This document shows, piece by piece, positions 1 through 8,641 of a stretch of DNA of 64,000 nt (the first letter of the stretch is position 1; each line of letters begins with the position of its first letter). Origin of the DNA: an uncultured Dehalococcoidia bacterium (GTDB lineage Bacteria > Chloroflexota > Dehalococcoidia > Lucifugimonadales > UBA3495); the NCBI GenBank assembly GCA_958296445.1, contig OY282565.1:2125570-2189569 (forward strand), written 5' to 3'. The notes under the pieces were generated by a model. That model was not told the origin of the DNA. It ran no database searches and saw only the letters and a list, made by a program, of their open reading frames with translations. The position numbers and the translations under genes are program-made.

Positions 1-2
1 TA

Positions 3-791
3 GTCCACCGCTCCTATTGCAACGAGCATAACCTAGACGCCACCGAGTCCTATGAACGCCTAGAGTTTCTAGGCGACGCCGTGCTAGAGCTCACCGTCTC
101 CGCCCACCTCTATCGCCAGCTCCCCGACGCCGACGAAGGGCAGTTGACCAAAGCCCGCGCGTCGCTGGTGCAGGGCGAAACCCTAGCCCAGGTAGCCCGC
201 CGCTGGGGCCTAGACGAGCTGCTGGTAGTCGGGCGCGGCGTCGAAGCCTCCGGCGGGCGCAACCAAGACTCCGTTCTAGCCGCCGCCGCCGAAGCCGTCA
301 TAGCCGCAGTCTACCTCGACCAAGGATTAGAAGCGGCCCGCGAGTTCATCACCGTCAATATGATTGACGAAATGGCAGCCGTCACCCTAAGCCTATCCAA
401 AGGCGGCACGCCGCCGGAAAACCCCAAATCCCGCTTGCAGGAATACCTGCAAGGGCAGGGACGGCCCGCCCCAACCTACCGGCTGGCCCACCGCCAAGGC
501 CCCGACCACAACCCGGTGTTCAGCGTCGAGGCAGTATCCAACGGCGAAATAATCGGCGAAGGGCAAGGCGGCAAAAAGTCGGACGCAGAACGCGCCGCCG
601 CCGCCGCCGCCCTAACCGCCCTAACAACCCGCGCCGAACCCGACAAAAACCCGCCCCCGGCCCAATCCCCACCAGCCCCACGCCGTGACGCCCAGCCGCC
701 CGCGCCCGCCGCCGGCGAACCCGCGCCGCCCCCACACACCGGCCGCGCCCCCCGGTTCCTGCGGCGGCTAGGCTTGGGAAAGCGCAGTTAG
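3..791 (+). CDS. rnc: Ribonuclease III, 5'-truncated by the window edge
   Basis: Double-strand-specific endoribonuclease for rRNA and mRNA processing. The reading frame is open from base 3, so the start lies outside the window. The family signature ERLEFLGDAVLEL is encoded at about 54-92, and a dsRNA-binding domain follows (NPKSRLQEYLQGQG to the Ala-rich helix). The last ~50 residues are a Pro/Ala/Arg-rich tail not needed for the fold. Oddity: the second catalytic segment reads SVLAAAAEAVIAAVYLD. The position normally held by Asp (E. coli D114, as in SILAD) is Ala, while the following Glu (E117 equivalent) is kept. It is followed 60 bp later by ftsY on the same strand. Identification is firm; the effect of the missing Asp on activity is unknown. 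Confidence 0.93.
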   Translation, partial: VHRSYCNEHNLDATESYERLEFLGDAVLELTVSAHLYRQLPDADEGQLTKARASLVQGETLAQVARRWGLDELLVVGRGVEASGGRNQDSVLAAAAEAVIAAVYLDQGLEAAREFITVNMIDEMAAVTLSLSKGGTPPENPKSRLQEYLQGQGRPAPTYRLAHRQGPDHNPVFSVEAVSNGEIIGEGQGGKKSDAERAAAAAALTALTTRAEPDKNPPPAQSPPAPRRDAQPPAPAAGEPAPPPHTGRAPRFLRRLGLGKRS

Positions 792-851
792 CTTGTCTTG
801 CAAGCCACGGCGGGATAGACTTTTCTACACCATCCAACCCGGCGGTGCCTA

Positions 852-1808
852 ATGCTGCGACTGTTCCGGCGCAACCGGCAAGAAGAAATCAAGGCCACCC
901 AGCAGGCAGTCAAACCCAGCCGCGACCGCTGGTTTGGCCGCATTGCCAACCTGCTCCGCTCCTCCCGGCTGGACGATTCCGTATGGGATGAAATAGAGGA
1001 AATCCTCATTTCCGCCGACGTCGGCGTGGATACCTCCCTGCGCCTCATCGAGCGGCTGAAACAGCAGGTGCGGCAGGAACGCCTTAATTCCCCCGAAGCA
1101 GTCACCGATGCGCTGAAACAGGCATTGACCCAAGACCTAGCAACATCCGGGGAAGAAACCGACATAGATGTATCCCACGGCCCCGGCCGCCCCTACGTAA
1201 TCCTCATGGTAGGAGTCAACGGGGTCGGCAAAACCACCAGCATCGGCAAGCTGGCCCATCATTTCACCCAGTCGGGCCGCAAAGTGATTCTAGGCGCGGG
1301 CGACACCTTTCGCGCCGCCGCCGCCGAGCAGTTGGAAATCCTAGGCCAGCGCGTAGGAGTCGACGTCATCCGCCACACGGCGGGGGCCGACCCCGGCGCA
1401 GTGGCCTACGACGCTTATCAGGCCAGCAAATCCCGGGGAGCCGACATCTTAATTTTCGACACCGCCGGCCGGCTGCACACCAAATCCAATCTTATGGAAG
1501 AACTGCGAAAGATTCACCGCGTGCTGAAACGGCAGGATTCCGCCGCCCCCCACGAGGTGATTCTAACCCTAGACGCCACCACCGGACACAACGGCCTAGC
1601 CCAGGCCAAATCCTTCCGCGAAGCCGTAGACTGCACCGGCATCTTTCTAGCCAAGCTAGACGGCACAGCCCGCGGCGGCATAGTCCTAGCCATCAAACAA
1701 GAACTCCAAGTCCCTATCCTGTTCATAGGCACCGGCGAGGGAATGGCCGACATAGCCCCCTTCAACGCCGACGACTTCGTGGAAGCCCTCCTTGAGCCGG
1801 TTCCCTAA
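852..1808 (+). CDS. ftsY: Signal recognition particle receptor FtsY
   Basis: SRP-type GTPase that docks ribosome-nascent chain-SRP complexes at the inner membrane for co-translational insertion. It has 318 residues: a helical N domain (about 1-110) without the long acidic A domain of E. coli, then the NG GTPase domain. Visible motifs are G1 GVNGVGKTT (about 121-129), the SRP-GTPase insertion signature DTFRAAAAEQL, G3 DTAGRLHT, TLDATTGHN, and G4 AKLDGTARGG. The short basic N-terminus (MLRLFRRNR) could serve as a lipid-binding segment. The ATG at 852 gives a normal-length protein. The rnc-ftsY order is common in bacteria. Confidence 0.96.
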   Translation: MLRLFRRNRQEEIKATQQAVKPSRDRWFGRIANLLRSSRLDDSVWDEIEEILISADVGVDTSLRLIERLKQQVRQERLNSPEAVTDALKQALTQDLATSGEETDIDVSHGPGRPYVILMVGVNGVGKTTSIGKLAHHFTQSGRKVILGAGDTFRAAAAEQLEILGQRVGVDVIRHTAGADPGAVAYDAYQASKSRGADILIFDTAGRLHTKSNLMEELRKIHRVLKRQDSAAPHEVILTLDATTGHNGLAQAKSFREAVDCTGIFLAKLDGTARGGIVLAIKQELQVPILFIGTGEGMADIAPFNADDFVEALLEPVP

Positions 1809-1866
1809 CCCGCCCGCCACTCCCGGAACCCCCCTTCCTTTCGGGAATCACCTACCTTGCCGTCCA

Positions 1867-1978
1867 CCATTCCGCCAACCCCGTCATCCCGGCCAACCCT
1901 ATAATTCCCGCCAACCCGTCATTCCGGTCAACCCCGGATTCCCGCCAACTCCGTCATTCCAGCGCAGGCGGGAATGAA
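1867..1978 (+). repeat. Degenerate short direct repeats between ftsY and the DUF2298 gene
   Basis: The 203-bp gap holds about five imperfect copies of a ~20-bp unit built on CCCGCCAACYCCGTCATTCC. The last one contains CCAGCGCAGGCGGGAATGA, a motif often seen in intergenic DNA of environmental bacteria. No gene or clear terminator is visible. Confidence 0.5.
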
Positions 1979-2011
1979 AAAAGAGGGCCGCGCCACAGCG
2001 CCGGGTGACCA

Positions 2012-4534
2012 ATGACTTCAGACGCATCCGGCGCCCTGATCTGGTTCCTGCTACTCGAAGCGGCGGGCGCGGTCGCCCTGCCCTGGGCCTTCCTGCTGTT
2101 CCGCCGCCTGCCCGACCGCGGCCTCACCCTAGTCAAGCCCGCCGCCCTGCTTTTATTTTCCTACGCCCTCTGGGTCTTCGGGCTGACCCACATCCTGCCC
2201 AATACCACCCTAACCGTCTGGGCCATCTTTCTGGCCGCCGCCGCCGTTTCGGTATGGCTGGCGCGGCGGCAATGGCACGAACTGCGCCCGTTCCTGCGCC
2301 GCGCCTGGCCGGTTCTGCTGGCCTCCGAACTGATATTCGCCGGAATGTTCGCCCTGTGGGCCTTCACGATTTCCGGCTCCCCCGCCATCACCCACACCGA
2401 AAAACCGATGGACTTGATGCTGCTCAACGCGGCCTATCAAACCCGGTTCTTTCCGGCGGAAGATCTATGGCTGTCGGGCCACTCCATCAGCTACTACTAC
2501 TTCGGCCACATCATAATGGCCTTCCTCGCCAAACTCAGCGGCGTTGCCCCTTCAATAGCTTACAACTTGGGCGTGGCCTCCATACCCGCCCTAGCCGGGG
2601 CCGTCGCCTTCGGACTAGCCTACAACCTCGTCCGCGTAGCCGGGGGCAGCCTGCGCTGGGCCCTAACGTCGGGCGCGGCGGCCCCTGCTCTAATTCTGCT
2701 GGCCGGCAACCTGATAGGAGCACTGGAATTTGTCCGCATCCAAGGCTGGGCCGGGCCGGGATTCTGGGATTGGGCGGCCATCAAGGGACTGGACGCATCC
2801 CCGGCGGCCGGCGGCCTGTTCCCCGAACAATTCTGGTGGTGGTTCCGCGCCAGCCGGGTCATAGACACCCTTTCCGAATCAGGGGCCAGCCTAGACTACA
2901 CCATCACCGAGTTTCCCGCCTTCAGCTTCGTTCTAGGCGACCTTCACGGCCACGTATTAGCGATTCCCTTCCTGCTGCTGGCCGTCGCCGCCACGCTCAA
3001 CCTCTACCTTTCGCCGCAACGGTTCGTGCTGCCCCGGCTGCGCCCCCGCCCTGAGGATAACCGGCCCAACCAGCCCAACGATTCCGGTTCCCGCATCGCA
3101 GCCGCATCGCAGACCGCGGCCCTAGCCTTGACCGTCGCTCTCTCCGCCGGCGCCCTAGCCTTTATCAACTTCTGGGACTTCCCCACGTTTATGGCGCTAC
3201 TGGCCGGGGCATTACTGCTCAAAGGCTGCCGGGACTACCCCGATTCGCTGCTTAAGGCCGCCTGCGCCGCCGCCGCAATTTTCATCCCCCTGCTGGCCCT
3301 GTCGGTAATAATGTTCGCCCCCTTCTACTGGAGCGCGTTCAGCGGCCAGACATCCGGGATTCTCCCCTTGCAGGACGTCGCCACCCGCCCGTTCCTGCTG
3401 TTTATCGTACTGGGCCTGTTTATCCTTATGGCGCTGGCCTTTCTGACAAAAACCCTGCTGCGTCTGGCAACGGCCAAGCACGGGCGGCCCGAACCCGCCG
3501 ACGCGCCGCTGGCCGCCGCCGCCCTGCTGGTAGCCGCCCTGCCCCTCGGCCTCTGGACGGCCACCGGGTTCCTGTTCGGCCTAGTCACCGACGGCACCGG
3601 CGCCGCCCTAGCCGACTTGGGGCGCCGCTTGACCCTAGCCGGGCCGGGCGCAGTCATCGTAGCCGCCGCCGGATACTGCGCCCTGGCCCTGTCCCGCCGG
3701 GCCGTTCCGCCACACAATCACCGGACAGCGGCGGCCTTCACGCTACTGCTGCTGTCCCTAGGCTTCTACCTAGTGATGGGCGCCGAACTGTTCCACATCG
3801 TGGACTCCTTCGGCGGCGCCTTCCGGCGGATGAACACGGTTTTCAAGTTTTACTACCAATCCTGGCTGCTGTTGGGCATCGTCGCCGCCTTCGCCATATT
3901 CAGCCTATGGTCAACCGGCAAAGGCGACCCCGCCGGAATGCCCCGGCCCAAAAGCCGACTCCGGGCCAGAGCGTCAACCGCCGCGCGATGGGCCGCCGCC
4001 GCCGCCCTGTCCGCCCTGCTGCTGGTTTCCTTCTACTACACCGTCGGCGCGATTCTAGAGCGCAGCAGCCCCCCCTCCGGGGAGCGCACCCTAGACGGGC
4101 TGGCCTTTCTGCGCCACACCGCGCCGGGCGAATACGCCGCCATCCAGTGGTTGCGGAACCAAGCCCCGCCGGGACGAATCCTTGAGGCCGTGGGCGACGA
4201 CTATACTGCCTACGGGCGCATTTCCGCCGCCACCGGACGGCCCACCCCCCTAGGCTGGAAAGGCCACGAAATCCAGTGGCGCGGCTCCCACCGCCCCTTT
4301 GCCGGCCGGGAAACGGACATCGCCGCCATCTACTCGGGCCGCAACCCCAACGAAGCCCGCCGGTTGCTGGAACTCTACGCCGTGCGTTACATTTACCTCG
4401 GCAGCCGCGAGCGGGAAACCTACGCCCTAACCCATCCCGACGGCCTGCCCCAATACCGCGATTTCCTGAAAACCGTTTTCCGCCAAGACAACGTAATTGT
4501 CTACGAAGTATGGAACGCCCCGCCCATCGAATAA
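2012..4534 (+). CDS. DUF2298 (Chlor_Arch_YYY type) multi-spanning membrane protein
   Basis: Large integral membrane protein of 840 residues with many hydrophobic helices. It resembles the DUF2298 family found mainly in Chloroflexota and Archaea, thought to be GT-C-like glycosyltransferases acting on lipid-linked sugars. Landmarks include the aromatic stretch GHSISYYYFGHIIMAFLA (about 160), DLHGHVLAIPFLLL (about 310), the FRRMNTVFKFYYQSW motif (about 610), and a soluble C-terminal part with GDDYTAYGRISAATGRPT (about 730) and YAVRYIYLGSRE. The ATG at 2012 opens directly into the first membrane helix. It is followed by another GT-C-type protein 73 bp downstream, and the two families are commonly paired. 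The enzymatic reaction cannot be read from sequence. Confidence 0.85.
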   Translation: MTSDASGALIWFLLLEAAGAVALPWAFLLFRRLPDRGLTLVKPAALLLFSYALWVFGLTHILPNTTLTVWAIFLAAAAVSVWLARRQWHELRPFLRRAWPVLLASELIFAGMFALWAFTISGSPAITHTEKPMDLMLLNAAYQTRFFPAEDLWLSGHSISYYYFGHIIMAFLAKLSGVAPSIAYNLGVASIPALAGAVAFGLAYNLVRVAGGSLRWALTSGAAAPALILLAGNLIGALEFVRIQGWAGPGFWDWAAIKGLDASPAAGGLFPEQFWWWFRASRVIDTLSESGASLDYTITEFPAFSFVLGDLHGHVLAIPFLLLAVAATLNLYLSPQRFVLPRLRPRPEDNRPNQPNDSGSRIAAASQTAALALTVALSAGALAFINFWDFPTFMALLAGALLLKGCRDYPDSLLKAACAAAAIFIPLLALSVIMFAPFYWSAFSGQTSGILPLQDVATRPFLLFIVLGLFILMALAFLTKTLLRLATAKHGRPEPADAPLAAAALLVAALPLGLWTATGFLFGLVTDGTGAALADLGRRLTLAGPGAVIVAAAGYCALALSRRAVPPHNHRTAAAFTLLLLSLGFYLVMGAELFHIVDSFGGAFRRMNTVFKFYYQSWLLLGIVAAFAIFSLWSTGKGDPAGMPRPKSRLRARASTAARWAAAAALSALLLVSFYYTVGAILERSSPPSGERTLDGLAFLRHTAPGEYAAIQWLRNQAPPGRILEAVGDDYTAYGRISAATGRPTPLGWKGHEIQWRGSHRPFAGRETDIAAIYSGRNPNEARRLLELYAVRYIYLGSRERETYALTHPDGLPQYRDFLKTVFRQDNVIVYEVWNAPPIE

Positions 4535-4551
4535 CGGCTAATCTCCGGTCA

Positions 4552-4606
4552 AAACCCGGTCAAGAATAAGGCCCGGCCAAGAATAAGGCCCGGTCAAGAA
4601 TCAAGG
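4552..4606 (+). repeat. Three tandem ~18-bp repeats upstream of the Agl23-like gene
   Basis: Three direct copies of CCCGGTCAAGAATAAGG (small variations) fill the gap between the two membrane-protein genes. CCGGTCAAGAA also recurs just upstream of the flippase-like gene at about 7494. They may be simple slippage products or a binding site; nothing shows which. Confidence 0.5.
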
Positions 4607-4607
4607 A

Positions 4608-7403
4608 ATGACCCCGACGAATATGCCCGATTCCGTCCTGAGCTGGCCCGCCGCCCTCGGAAAAAAAGCCGGGGACGGACTGCGCCGTTGCGGTTGGCTG
4701 GAAGCGTCATTCCTAGCCGTCCTAGTAGTCGCCCTAGGGCTGCGGCTGTTCGAGCTCAGCGGCCGGACGATGCACTACGACGAGGCCATCCACCTGCATT
4801 TTTCCTTCAAGCTGGCTAACAGCCCCGGCGCCGCCCTCGGCTGGCCCTGGATTTTCGGCACCGACTACTTCCATTCCGCCTGGATGCACGGCCCCTTTCA
4901 AGTGGAAATGGTCGCCGCCATATTCACCATCCTAGGCGACACCGACTTCACCTCCCGCCTAGGCTACGCCCTTTTCGGAACCGCCCTGGCCGGGCTGCCC
5001 TACTTCCTGCGCCACCACATCGGACGGCGCGGCGCCCTCATCGCCGCGATAATGCTCACCCTTTCCCCGGCCCTGCTCTACTTCAGCCGCTTCGGGCGCA
5101 ACGACATCATAATGATGTTCTGGGCCGTCGCCCTGTTTACCCTGATGTGGCGCTACCTGTCCCCCGCCCCGCCCCCTTCGGAAAGCTCGGAACAGGCCCC
5201 CACGGAAAGCCCGGAACAAACGCCGGACACCCGCCGCGGACGCCGCGTATACCTATACCTCGCCTCGGCCTTGCTGGCCTTTATGTTCGCCACCAAGGAA
5301 ACGGCCTATCTGCTGGTGGCGATTTTCGGGCTGATTGTCTTTATATCGGCCCTGCCCGAACTGCTGGCCTGGATTCGAGGCCGGGCCAAGCTCGCCCGGG
5401 AAGGAACCCATACCGCCTTGCTGCTGTTGCTGGTAACCCTCACCCTCCCCCAATGGTCGGCCATCATCGGGCTGTTTCAAGGGCTGCTCGGCCTGACCCT
5501 CGCCAACCCCGACCCCCTCACCGGCAACAACGTGGCGAACCTAGACGGCAGCAAGGGAATGACCGGAGCGCCCGCCTGGCAAGGCGCCACTCTGCTGCTC
5601 CCGGTGCTGAACGTCCCCTGGCCGGGCCACGCCGCCGTAGCCGTCGCCGGGCTGACCGCGCTAATCTGGCTGCTAATCCGCGGCCCCCTGAAACCGGAAC
5701 GGCTGTCCGGCCTGATTGCCGCCCCCCTGCTGGCCGCCTTTGCCTGCGCCTGGATAATTTTCCGCCCCTATTCCGGTATGGATCCCGAAAACGCAACAAT
5801 GCAAGCCGCCGACTGGGCCCTGTTCCTCTCTGCCGCCGCCGCCGCAGTGGGATGCGCCCTGTGGAGCCGCTTCCCCTTGTGGCGCGGTGCCCTGCTCTTA
5901 TTCGTCCCCACCGCCCTGACCGCCCTATATTCCCTGCTGTTTACCCCGGTGCTGGACGTTCAGGGAATGGTCAACGCGATTATGCCGGGCGGCGCCAGCA
6001 TCCGGGCGGGCGACGCCGGAGTCCCGGCCAACTACGTCGTCGCCCTAGCCGCGCTGCTGGTCACCCTCACCGCATCGGCGGCCCTCGGCATCTGGTGGCT
6101 GGGCCGCGCCTGGCTGCTATGCGCCGCCATTTTCTATTCCATCTGGGCCGCCCTCTACACCACCCTGTTCACCAACCTAGCCGGCATATTCACCGGCTCC
6201 TGGCAAGGGATGGGATACTGGATCGGCCAACAGGACGTAGCCCGCGGCAACCAGCCCTGGTACTACTACTTCGTCGGCCTGTCGGTATACGAACTCCTGC
6301 CCCTAGTCTTTGGAATCGCCGGAATAGTCTACTTCCTGCGGCAACGGGACTTTCTCGGCCTAACCCTAGCCGCGTGGGCCGTCCTGTCCCTGGCCGCCTA
6401 CACCGTAGCCGCCGAAAAAATGCCCTGGCTGCTGGTGAACATCACTACCCCCTTTATCCTCCTCGCCGCCAAATTCTTGGGCGAGCTGGCCGACCGGCTG
6501 GACTGGCGGGCCCTCACCGGGCGCGGCCAAGGGCAAGGGATAGCAATGCCCCTGCTAATGCTGGCGCTTGCGCCCCTCATCGCCGCCATTGCCGTCTACC
6601 TGTTCCTCCAGTTTATTGACCCGGCCCGGCCTTTCCGAATGGAGCATTGGCTCCTGCTGGCCTCCACAGCCGCCACCGCCCTAGTCGCCGCCTACATCTA
6701 CCGCGTGTCCGGCCTCGTCGCCGGCCTCCCCCCAACCCGCGCCGCCGTCGGCCTGGGCCTAGCCGCCCTGCTACTGGGGCTAGGCGTATGGGGGGCCTTC
6801 CGCGCCGCCTACACCTACGACGACTCCAGCGTAGAGGTAATGGTTTACGCCCAAGGCGCCGCAGACCTCCAAGACACCTACCGCCTGCTGGAAAAAGAAG
6901 TCTATCCCCTATCCGCCAACGCAGAATCGGTCAAGCTCGATATGGCTATGTGGTATCCCATCCAGTGGTACGTCCGCGACCACACCCGCGACGGGCGTAT
7001 GTTGGTCCGTTGCTTTGAAGCCACCGCAAAAGAGAACTCCAGCTGCATCACCCTAGAGGGAAGCCAAGACGCCGATGGCGGCTACAAATTCGGCAATCCC
7101 GGAGGAATGATAGTCAGGGACATCCACGCCGTGGCCGACGACGCCGTCCGGGAAACCTACCGGCGGGATGGCGCATTCAGAAACCTTCTCTGGTTCCCCG
7201 AAACCTACCGCCGCCCCGATGAGTCTGTCGGCGATGCAGGCCGCCGCGATGAAGCCATGCTCGATCAGCTTAACAAGGATTTCCGCTTCTTCGCCGATAC
7301 GGCCGCCAGCCGTGAGAGCTGGGCTGGTGTTCTGGATTACGTGCTTTTCCGCAATCTAAAAGCCGACTGGCAGGATGACAAGCACTACATCTATCTGCCT
7401 TGA
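4608..7403 (+). CDS. Agl23/TIGR03663-like GT39-type membrane glycosyltransferase
   Basis: A 931-residue multi-pass protein. After a short N-terminal segment the first membrane helix leads into LRLFELSGRTMHYDEAIH. The acidic pair in HYDEAIH is typical of the first periplasmic loop of GT39/PMT-like GT-C enzymes, which transfer sugars from polyprenyl-phosphate donors. A second landmark is FSRFGRNDIIMMFW (about 160). The C-terminal ~190 residues after the last helix are soluble. TIGR03663 proteins of Chloroflexota and Archaea are called Agl23-like, flippase-associated. The neighbours, a DUF2298 protein and a flippase-like protein, fit a surface-glycan or lipid-linked sugar pathway. The substrate is unknown. 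A Pro/Glu/Ser-rich cytoplasmic insert lies near residues 185-210. Confidence 0.82.
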   Translation: MTPTNMPDSVLSWPAALGKKAGDGLRRCGWLEASFLAVLVVALGLRLFELSGRTMHYDEAIHLHFSFKLANSPGAALGWPWIFGTDYFHSAWMHGPFQVEMVAAIFTILGDTDFTSRLGYALFGTALAGLPYFLRHHIGRRGALIAAIMLTLSPALLYFSRFGRNDIIMMFWAVALFTLMWRYLSPAPPPSESSEQAPTESPEQTPDTRRGRRVYLYLASALLAFMFATKETAYLLVAIFGLIVFISALPELLAWIRGRAKLAREGTHTALLLLLVTLTLPQWSAIIGLFQGLLGLTLANPDPLTGNNVANLDGSKGMTGAPAWQGATLLLPVLNVPWPGHAAVAVAGLTALIWLLIRGPLKPERLSGLIAAPLLAAFACAWIIFRPYSGMDPENATMQAADWALFLSAAAAAVGCALWSRFPLWRGALLLFVPTALTALYSLLFTPVLDVQGMVNAIMPGGASIRAGDAGVPANYVVALAALLVTLTASAALGIWWLGRAWLLCAAIFYSIWAALYTTLFTNLAGIFTGSWQGMGYWIGQQDVARGNQPWYYYFVGLSVYELLPLVFGIAGIVYFLRQRDFLGLTLAAWAVLSLAAYTVAAEKMPWLLVNITTPFILLAAKFLGELADRLDWRALTGRGQGQGIAMPLLMLALAPLIAAIAVYLFLQFIDPARPFRMEHWLLLASTAATALVAAYIYRVSGLVAGLPPTRAAVGLGLAALLLGLGVWGAFRAAYTYDDSSVEVMVYAQGAADLQDTYRLLEKEVYPLSANAESVKLDMAMWYPIQWYVRDHTRDGRMLVRCFEATAKENSSCITLEGSQDADGGYKFGNPGGMIVRDIHAVADDAVRETYRRDGAFRNLLWFPETYRRPDESVGDAGRRDEAMLDQLNKDFRFFADTAASRESWAGVLDYVLFRNLKADWQDDKHYIYLP

Positions 7404-7513
7404 GGCATATTCTAAGGCAGTCTATACTTCAGACTAACGAATTGGCCCCGCCCGCTGACCAATCCCGGCACGACCGCAACGGAACCCGAAGGCCGGTCAA
7501 GAAAGGAGAATGA

Positions 7514-8641
7514 TTGTTTGCCGCCAAATGGCATCTGTGGCTGGGCATCGCCGTCAGCGTCGCGTTGCTGCTTTTCCTGGCCTGGCAGGTATACCGGATT
7601 GACGACCCCTCGGGGCTGATTGACGAACTGGCCGCGGCCAACTACATCTATCTGATTCCGGCGGTGGCGGTCTACTTCGTCGGCGTGCTGTTTCGCGCCC
7701 TGCGCTGGCAATACCTGCTGGCCCCCATGCGCCGCTTCCCCGTGCGGCGGCTCTACCCGGTAGTCGTCATCGGCTACACCGCCAACAACCTGCTGCCTAT
7801 GCGTCTGGGCGAATTGATCCGCTCCTACTACCTAGCCCGGCAAGAAAAATTCAGCGCCAGCTCCGCTTTGGGCAGCATCGCCGTCGAGCGGCTGTTCGAC
7901 GGCTTGACCCTAATCGCCCTAGTCGCCGTAACCGCCCCGTGGCTGTTGCTGCTGGGAGAATTTGACTGGACAACCGGCATTTCCCAAACCGCCGCGATTA
8001 TTCTGGCCGCCGTAGTGCTGCTGGCCTTTGGCGGCTTTCTGCTCCTCTTCACCCTGCTGGCCGTCTGGCAAGGGTTTGCCGCGATGATAGAACGGCTGCT
8101 CGCCCTGCTCCCGGGAAAGCTCGGCGAAATGGCCTTGCGCTTCTTTGCCTCCTTTGTTTCCGCCCTGAGCATACTCAATTCCCCCCGCAAGCACCTGGCC
8201 CTAGTCGCGCTTTCCGCGCCCGTCTGGATCTGCGAGTTCCTGGTCTACCTGCTGGTATCCTACTGTTTCGACATCGGTTCCCATTTCGATTCCGTGGGCG
8301 TCTACCTGCTGGCAATCGCCCTGCTAACCGCCACTTCCAACCTAGCCACCGGAATACCCAGCGCCGTCGGCGGCATCGGCCCCTTCGAGGTAGTAGCCCA
8401 GCAAACCTTGACCGCCCTAGGCGTAGCCGTAGGCGTCGCCGTTGACTACGCCCTAGTGGTTCACCTAGTCGCCCTGTGGCTGCCGGTAAACATAGTTGGC
8501 CTGCTTATACTCTGGAAGCAAAACCTAAACCTGCGCCAACTAACCCGCCAGCCCGACCCCGAACCCGGCGACCCCCCGGCAAACCCCGGACAAACGGAAG
8601 CGCGGGCCGCCAACTCATCCCTAGCCGGAGGCGACTCTTGA
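7514..8641 (+). CDS. UPF0104/LPG-synthase-TM-like flippase-domain protein
   Basis: Integral membrane protein of 375 residues in the lysylphosphatidylglycerol synthase TM region / TIGR00374 superfamily, often annotated as flippase-like. Supporting motifs are FRALRWQYLL (about 60), GYTANNLLPMRLGELIRSYYLARQ (about 90-115), the SALGSIAVERLFDGL segment (about 120), and PSAVGGIGPFEVVAQQ near 285. I chose the TTG start at 7514 because GAAAGGAG lies about 6 nt upstream; the nearby ATG at 7510 is in another frame. The C-terminus is a Pro-rich cytoplasmic tail. The stop overlaps the start of the next gene in a TTGA arrangement, suggesting translational coupling. Transport activity is inferred only. Confidence 0.85.
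   Translation: MFAAKWHLWLGIAVSVALLLFLAWQVYRIDDPSGLIDELAAANYIYLIPAVAVYFVGVLFRALRWQYLLAPMRRFPVRRLYPVVVIGYTANNLLPMRLGELIRSYYLARQEKFSASSALGSIAVERLFDGLTLIALVAVTAPWLLLLGEFDWTTGISQTAAIILAAVVLLAFGGFLLLFTLLAVWQGFAAMIERLLALLPGKLGEMALRFFASFVSALSILNSPRKHLALVALSAPVWICEFLVYLLVSYCFDIGSHFDSVGVYLLAIALLTATSNLATGIPSAVGGIGPFEVVAQQTLTALGVAVGVAVDYALVVHLVALWLPVNIVGLLILWKQNLNLRQLTRQPDPEPGDPPANPGQTEARAANSSLAGGDS

Noticed and set aside
5147..6619. 490-codon frame inside the Agl23-like gene
   Set aside because: Alternative frame of a convincing membrane protein; no independent start signal.
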